DNA of 64,000 nt, taken from NCBI GenBank assembly GCA_964397045.1, contig CAYNHF010000003.1, positions 62,001-126,000 on the forward strand, in the 5' to 3' direction. Source of the stretch: CAYNHF01 sp964397045. GTDB taxonomy: Bacteria > Actinomycetota > Acidimicrobiia > Spongiisociales > UBA5794. The translations under genes were made by a program, and so were the position numbers. Of this stretch, positions 59,359 through 64,000 are shown piece by piece. The stretch's first letter is position 1. Every line of letters starts with the position of its first letter. The notes under the pieces were generated by a model. That model was not told the DNA's origin, made no database searches, and worked only from the letters and a program-made list of their open reading frames with translations.

Positions 59359-60669
59359 ATGGGACTACAGGGCACCACAACCAGCGAATGGTTCAACAGA
59401 GGACGCGACGCACTTGTCGACGGAGTCTCGAGCGGGTTTCGCTACTGGGGCGACAACGACACGCTCGTCATCGATCGTGGCGAAGGCGCCTACGTGTTCG
59501 ACATGGACGGCAACCGCTACATCGACTACCAGCTTGGCTTCGGCCCTGTGATCCTCGGGCACGGTGAACCGACCGTCGCCTCCGCAGTTGCGGAAGCCGC
59601 GCTAGCGGGAACCACATTTGCGATGACAAGTGCCCGCGAGATTGAGGCAGCCGAGAAGGTGAAGGCAGCAGTGGGGTATGTCGATGCGTTGCGCTTCACC
59701 AACACCGGCACCGAGGCGACCATGCATGCGTTGCGGCTGGCCCGTGCCTACACGGGTCGCGAGCTGTTCGTGAAGTTCGAGGGTGCATATCACGGGGCCC
59801 ATGACTATGTGCTCTTCACGACTGCCGGATCGCCGCTCGACGCGCTCGGGTCCCGCCGCTCTCCCGTGCCCTTCCAGGTGTCCTCCGGGGTTCCCGAGGC
59901 GATCCGCAGCCTGGTCCGGACGGTCCCGTACAACGATCTCGAGGCGATGGAGCGGTTGCTGCGCGACGAGGGCCACAGGATCTCCTCGCTCTTGATTGAG
60001 CCGATGCTCGGGAATTGCTTCGGCCTGATGCCGGAAGCCGGCTACCTGGAGGGGCTGCGCCTTTTGTGCGACGAGTACGGCGTGTTGCTGATCTTCGACG
60101 AGGTCAAGACGGGCTTTCGGATGGCGCTCGGCGGCGCCCAGGAGGTCTTCGGGGTGACCGCCGACCTGGGCACCTTCGCCAAGTCGATGGGGAACGGGTT
60201 CCCGGTAGCGGCAGTCGGCGGCAAACAGGACGTTATGGATGCGTGGGCGCAGGGCGGAGTGACGCAGGCCGGCACCTACTCCGGGAACGGCGTGGCGGTA
60301 GCTGCGGCGTCGGCGACGATAGGCCTGCTGGCTACCGGTGAACCGCTGGCTCGCGTCGCGGCGGTCGGGTCGGCACTCATGGACGGCATCGACAAGATCT
60401 GTGCGGATCGGGGTGTGGCAGTGCAGGTCATCGGGCATCCTTCGATGATCGGGGTGTTTTTCGGGGACGAGGCACCCTCTGATTTCCGGGACACCGCCAA
60501 GCACGACGAGGAGCTGTACAGCGCGGTGATCATGGGGATGATTGGTCGCGGGGTCATGCCGGTGGACGACGGGCTCGAGCCGTGGTTCACGTCTGCTGCG
60601 CACTCCGACGAAGACGTGGCGTTGACCCTGCAGGCGTTCGACGAGTCCCTTGGCGAAGCCCTCGGCTGA
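59359..60669 (+). CDS. Class III (PLP) aminotransferase, glutamate-1-semialdehyde-aminomutase-like
   Basis: 436 residues. Landmarks are TNTGTEATMHALRLARA for phosphate binding, KFEGAYHGAHDY, the PLP aspartate in LLIFDEVKTGFRM and the catalytic Lys in TFAKSMGNGFPVAAVGG. The sequence is closest to the GSA-aminomutase-like subgroup, which includes many catabolic omega-aminotransferases. The gene is 3 bp downstream of an aldehyde dehydrogenase, so a catabolic role on an amino acid or amine such as beta-alanine or GABA is more likely than heme synthesis. Confidence 0.9.
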   Translation: MGLQGTTTSEWFNRGRDALVDGVSSGFRYWGDNDTLVIDRGEGAYVFDMDGNRYIDYQLGFGPVILGHGEPTVASAVAEAALAGTTFAMTSAREIEAAEKVKAAVGYVDALRFTNTGTEATMHALRLARAYTGRELFVKFEGAYHGAHDYVLFTTAGSPLDALGSRRSPVPFQVSSGVPEAIRSLVRTVPYNDLEAMERLLRDEGHRISSLLIEPMLGNCFGLMPEAGYLEGLRLLCDEYGVLLIFDEVKTGFRMALGGAQEVFGVTADLGTFAKSMGNGFPVAAVGGKQDVMDAWAQGGVTQAGTYSGNGVAVAAASATIGLLATGEPLARVAAVGSALMDGIDKICADRGVAVQVIGHPSMIGVFFGDEAPSDFRDTAKHDEELYSAVIMGMIGRGVMPVDDGLEPWFTSAAHSDEDVALTLQAFDESLGEALG

Positions 60670-60684
60670 GCTTGGGGGATGCGG

Positions 60685-61203
60685 TCAGACGTTGAGGCTG
60701 GCGAGGTAAGCGGAGTCGGTTTCGAAGGCGAGCGGGGGGAGTTCGTCGAGCCGGAAGAAGCCGGCGTCTGCGGCGTCGTCACCTGCCTGGAGTTTCCCGC
60801 CGGTTGCCCTGCCCGCGAACCACACTCCGACGGTGAGTTTGGAAGGGTCGTGGAAGTTGGAGGCGACCCACACCACTTCGCCGACTTCGACGAACAGCCC
60901 GGTTTCTTCCAGGAGTTCACGCGCTGCGGCCTCCCGGATCTCCTCCCCGTAGTCGACGTATCCTGCCGGGATCGACCAGAAGCCGGGCTTGGTGGCGCCT
61001 TCGGCGCGCTTGATGAGCAACAGTCGGCCTTCGTCGTCGTGCACCACAACGGCAGCTCCGACTCCCGGATTGCGGAAGTGAATCCAGTCACACCCTGGGC
61101 ATCGCATCCGCCGCGCACCGTGGATCTCAGCCGATTCGAGTTCGGTGGCACAGTGCGGGCAGTAGGTGAACTCACCGGGCCAGGCTGAGTGATCGTGGGG
61201 CAT
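60685..61203 (-). CDS. Nudix hydrolase with N-terminal zinc ribbon
   Basis: 172 residues. A zinc ribbon (CPHC ... CPGC) begins the protein and is followed by a Nudix domain with the box GYVDYGEEIREAAARELLEE ending in TG. The preceding GFWSIPAG is typical of NADH-pyrophosphatase and ADP-ribose type enzymes, but the NudC SQPWPFPxS motif is lacking, so the substrate is not fixed. It converges on the aminotransferase gene with 15 bp between. Confidence 0.9.
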   Translation of the reverse strand: MPHDHSAWPGEFTYCPHCATELESAEIHGARRMRCPGCDWIHFRNPGVGAAVVVHDDEGRLLLIKRAEGATKPGFWSIPAGYVDYGEEIREAAARELLEETGLFVEVGEVVWVASNFHDPSKLTVGVWFAGRATGGKLQAGDDAADAGFFRLDELPPLAFETDSAYLASLNV

Positions 61204-61325
61204 TCCCTACACGGTAGAGGGTGGAGGCGGAGACGTGTCTGGTTGTTCCGTGCCACGCCCACCTGCCGATCTCTCGAGTAGATCTCTAATGAGGCCGATC
61301 GAAGCCGTCCGCCGACCGGGGAGGC

Positions 61326-62273
61326 TCAGGTCCACTCCAGCGCGGCACGAGTCGCCCAGTACTCCGCGGGAGACTCGGAGAGATCCGGCAGCTGCTCGAC
61401 GACATCGGGTGGGACGGCCAGCGCCGCGAGGTTCGACCGCAGATGGTCGCGCGTGGCCGCGCCGCTGAGCACTGTGGTGCACCATGGCTGGGCCAGTGCG
61501 GCCGCGATCGCAACCGCATCCGCCGAGAATCCGCCAAGGTGGGCGGCAGGCAACAGGTCGGTCCGCGGCGTGAGTCTGCCGTTGGCGACTGCCTCCTTCA
61601 CGATCACGGCCAGTCCGGCATCTGCCGCATAGCCCAGTGCGCCGCCCGCTGAAGGTTCGAGCAGATTCCAGGTGGCCTGGACGGCAGAGAACAGCAGTTC
61701 GCCGCCACGTTCGACCCCGAGTGCAGCCTTGATGGTGTCACCTTGCGCGGTGCCGGAGGTGGTGAGCCCGACCGCCACGCCGCGCTGTCTCAGCTCCCAG
61801 AGCTGATCGATCACGGCCGCGTCCTGGAGGACACCGCTGTCGCTCGTCGCGGAGTGGATCTGATAGAGGTCGAGGTGTCCTCCGAGGTTGATCCGTGTTT
61901 CGGCGGCCTGGCGGCGCAGTACACCGCTCGAGTGGTCCTTGACCTCTTGCACAGTGGCGTTCGGACGCCACGCTGCGGTATAGGTGTAGCCCCACTTTGA
62001 ACTCACCACGACATCCGCCGAGTCGATGTGGTTGCGGCTGAGCCAGTCGCCCAGGAACTCTTCTGCCATGCCGTAGGAGCGGGCGACATCGAAGTACCGG
62101 ATGCCGTGGTCCCACGCGACATCCAGCATCCGGGCCGCTTGCTGCCCCAGCGCGTAACGATCCGGGTGATTCCCGACATCGGTGGCATGGCCGATAGTGA
62201 GATAGGAGGGCCGTCCGAGCGCGGCCAGACCCAGGCCGATTGGGAGAGAAGGAAAGGTGAGGGGGCCTGGCAC
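61326..62273 (-). CDS. Aldo/keto reductase
   Basis: 315 residues forming an AKR barrel. The catalytic residues are present: Asp and Tyr in YFDVARSYGMAEEFLG, Lys in VVVSSKWGYTY and His in DLYQIHSAT. AKRs reduce carbonyls with NADPH in the cytoplasm; the substrate is unknown. It is divergent from the TldD gene (62 bp apart). Confidence 0.88.
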   Translation of the reverse strand: MPGPLTFPSLPIGLGLAALGRPSYLTIGHATDVGNHPDRYALGQQAARMLDVAWDHGIRYFDVARSYGMAEEFLGDWLSRNHIDSADVVVSSKWGYTYTAAWRPNATVQEVKDHSSGVLRRQAAETRINLGGHLDLYQIHSATSDSGVLQDAAVIDQLWELRQRGVAVGLTTSGTAQGDTIKAALGVERGGELLFSAVQATWNLLEPSAGGALGYAADAGLAVIVKEAVANGRLTPRTDLLPAAHLGGFSADAVAIAAALAQPWCTTVLSGAATRDHLRSNLAALAVPPDVVEQLPDLSESPAEYWATRAALEWT

Positions 62274-62335
62274 CTGCCGAATCTACAGGTTCGCGCGAGC
62301 CGTTAGCATCGCGTTCCCATGGCAGAGGAGGCTGC

Positions 62336-63775
62336 GTGTTCGCATCGGCAGAGGCCGCGATTGGTGGAGCACTGGACGCCGGCGCGACGTACGCCGACGC
62401 GCGTGCCGTGTCGTCACGGGAGCAGAGCATCGATGTGCAGAACGGAGCCGTCGAGTCCGTCGGTCAGGGGGACAGTCTCGGGGTTGGAGTGCGGGCGCTC
62501 ATCGGCTCTTCGTGGGGCTTCTATGCCACGGACGATCTGAGCGAAGCCTCACTCCGGGCGGCCGGCGAGAAGGCAGCCGAAATCGCCAACGCGTCTGCCA
62601 TGGTTCCCGGCCCCCCTCTCGAATTGGGCGATGTTCCCGTCGGTGAAGCCAGTTATGCGACTCCATTCGAGGAGGATCCGTTCACAGTTCCGCTGGCCGA
62701 GAAGGTGGATCTGCTTCTCGCCGTCACCAACACCATGGCGGCTGCGCCGGGCATCGCGATCGCCACCGCCAAGCTCACCTTCTGGGACACCCACAAGTGG
62801 TTTGTCTCTTCCCAGGGTCATCGTATCCATCAACACCTCGTGGAATCTGGTGGCGGTTTCGATGCGACGGCCCTCGGGGAATCCGAGACGCAGCGCCGGT
62901 CGTATCCCCAGTCTTTCGGGCAGTACGAAACAGGCGGATTTGAGGTGATCCGACGTTGGGACTTCGCGGCCAACGCGGCGCGGATTGCGGACGAGGCGGC
63001 GGCACTCCTCAGCGCCCCGGTGGTGGAAGCCGGCGAGAAGGACGTCATCCTCGAAGGGTCACAGCTTGCTCTGCAGATCCACGAATCCGTAGGCCACGCC
63101 ATCGAACTCGATCGGATTCTCGGGTGGGAGGCGGCCTTTGCCGGGACTTCGCACCTCGAATTGCCCCGGCTCCATGAGCACCAGTACGGCTCGGAGCTGA
63201 TGAACGTCACCGCGGACGCCACCTTGCCGGGGGCGTTGGGCACATTCGGGTTCGACGACGAGGGCACTCCCGCGCAGCGGGTCGACATCGTGAAGGACGG
63301 CACCTGGGTTGGTGTGCTGTCCGGCCGTGACTCGGCGGCTCGCGCCGGGTTGCCGCCGGGTGGCATGGTGCGGGCGGACGGCTACAACCGCTTGCCGATG
63401 GTGCGGATGACGAACGTCGGGTTGCTCCCCGGTTCGTCCTCACTCGAAGAGATCATCAGCGAAACCGCGGACGGGATCTACATGGGTACGAATCGCTCGT
63501 GGTCGATCGACGACAAGCGGCTCAATTTCCAGTTCGGCTGCGAGGTCGGGTACGAGATCAAGAACGGGAAGCTGGGCCGGATGCTGCGTAATCCAACGTA
63601 CACCGGCATCACCCCGCAGTTCTGGGGCTCGATGGACATGTTGGCGGGCGGCGAAGAGCACGTGCACTGGGGTACACCGAACTGTGGCAAGGGTCAGCCG
63701 ATACAAGTCGCCCACACCGGACACTCCGCCGCACCGGCCCGATTCCGTAACGTGAGAGTGGGGGTGGGAGCGTGA
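62336..63775 (+). CDS. tldD: TldD-family metalloprotease subunit
   Basis: 479 residues. The TldD zinc motif HExxxH is present (H249, E250, H254 in HESVGHAIELD), along with the characteristic DGTWVGVLSGRDSAA and NLRM-like blocks (GYNRLPMVRMTNVGLLPG). TldD and TldE (PmbA) form a heterodimeric protease that trims unfolded peptides, processing microcins or antitoxins in E. coli. GAGGAGG precedes the GTG at 62336. Its stop overlaps the next start as GTGA. Confidence 0.92.
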   Translation: MFASAEAAIGGALDAGATYADARAVSSREQSIDVQNGAVESVGQGDSLGVGVRALIGSSWGFYATDDLSEASLRAAGEKAAEIANASAMVPGPPLELGDVPVGEASYATPFEEDPFTVPLAEKVDLLLAVTNTMAAAPGIAIATAKLTFWDTHKWFVSSQGHRIHQHLVESGGGFDATALGESETQRRSYPQSFGQYETGGFEVIRRWDFAANAARIADEAAALLSAPVVEAGEKDVILEGSQLALQIHESVGHAIELDRILGWEAAFAGTSHLELPRLHEHQYGSELMNVTADATLPGALGTFGFDDEGTPAQRVDIVKDGTWVGVLSGRDSAARAGLPPGGMVRADGYNRLPMVRMTNVGLLPGSSSLEEIISETADGIYMGTNRSWSIDDKRLNFQFGCEVGYEIKNGKLGRMLRNPTYTGITPQFWGSMDMLAGGEEHVHWGTPNCGKGQPIQVAHTGHSAAPARFRNVRVGVGA

Positions 63776-64000
63776 CCGAGTTGATGGATCTTGCGACCAG
63801 GGTTGTGGATCTGGTCGGCGACCGAGGCGAGGTCGAGGTGAGTGTCGTGGGCGGCACTTCGGCCCTCACGCGCTTTGCCAATTCGTTCATCCACCAGAAC
63901 GTTGCGGAGGAGGGCGTTGCGGTCTCGATGCGGGTAGCTCTCGACGGCAGAGTGCTTTCGTCTGCGACGACCAACACCGATCCTGAGGCACTGGTTGGGT
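63772..64000 (+). CDS. tldE: TldE/PmbA-family subunit, N-terminal part
   Basis: Runs off the window edge; only 76 residues are visible. The sequence RGEVEVSVVGGTSALTRFAN followed by SFIHQNVAEEGVAVSMRVAL matches the N-terminal PmbA/TldD fold. It is coupled to the TldD gene by a GTGA overlap. Together they would make the TldD/E protease, in which this subunit lacks the zinc site. Confidence 0.88.
   Translation, partial: MTELMDLATRVVDLVGDRGEVEVSVVGGTSALTRFANSFIHQNVAEEGVAVSMRVALDGRVLSSATTNTDPEALVG

Noticed and set aside
1..64000. CRISPR array, tRNA or rRNA genes, IS elements
   Set aside because: No regularly spaced direct repeats, cloverleaf-like segments, rRNA cores or transposase frames were recognised on either strand.

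Overview
The window is GC-rich DNA from an actinomycete (phylum Actinomycetota). The support is codon use dominated by G/C third positions, many GTG starts, likely leaderless genes, SARP/AfsR-type regulators, lipoproteins with Thr/Ala-rich linkers, DUF58/MoxR clusters and PadR, GbsR and LuxR regulators. An uncultured member of the Acidimicrobiia or a relative is my best guess, but no rRNA or tRNA gene is present to test it. I saw no CRISPR array, IS element, integrase or replication origin. The content is chromosomal and accessory, with several decayed genes.

Layout. 1-9.8 kb: end of a redoxin gene, a SulP anion transporter, a GbsR-type regulator with an ABC exporter (ATPase plus FtsX-like permease), an MFS transporter, an M28 peptidase and a repeat-containing membrane-anchored protein. 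9.9-18.6 kb: a signalling island with a SARP-cyclase-STAND-TPR regulator, an ECF sigma factor, a 151-aa beta-rich protein, a TPR-CHAT protease and a subtilisin-like lipoprotein. 18.7-22.6 kb: a patchwork holding two copies, intact and broken, of an HExxH metalloprotease-like gene and of SnoaL-like genes, around a DUF6629 membrane protein and an RRM protein followed by a tiny Cys-rich protein. 22.7-28.5 kb: PadR plus a BtrH-like protein, a LuxR-type regulator, a flavin monooxygenase and an AlkZ-like winged-helix protein.

28.9-35.2 kb: one apparent six-gene operon of response regulator, histidine kinase, HtrA-like protease, MoxR ATPase, DUF58 and VWA proteins. 35.2-39.6 kb: small membrane and lipoproteins, a VIT1-type transporter, a GIN-domain lipoprotein and a broken beta-lactamase-family gene. 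40-44 kb: a maltose-type ABC importer (binding protein and two permeases, no ATPase) with a strong hairpin after the binding-protein gene. 44-48.5 kb: a HAD phosphatase, a run of small membrane proteins and a frameshifted SH3 gene. 48.5-64 kb: MFS, PreT/PreA-type dihydropyrimidine dehydrogenase, a YtcJ-like amidohydrolase, nitrobindin, a pair of envelope proteins, aldehyde dehydrogenase plus class III aminotransferase, Nudix, aldo/keto reductase and a TldD/TldE pair cut by the window edge.

The most interesting locus is 13.3-18.6 kb. There an ECF sigma factor and a small beta-rich protein lie next to a TPR-CHAT protease and a subtilase lipoprotein. This gene content invites a model of protease-gated sigma-factor control, for which the TPR-CHAT/Csx30/sigma arrangement of type III-E CRISPR systems is a precedent, although no CRISPR component is visible here.
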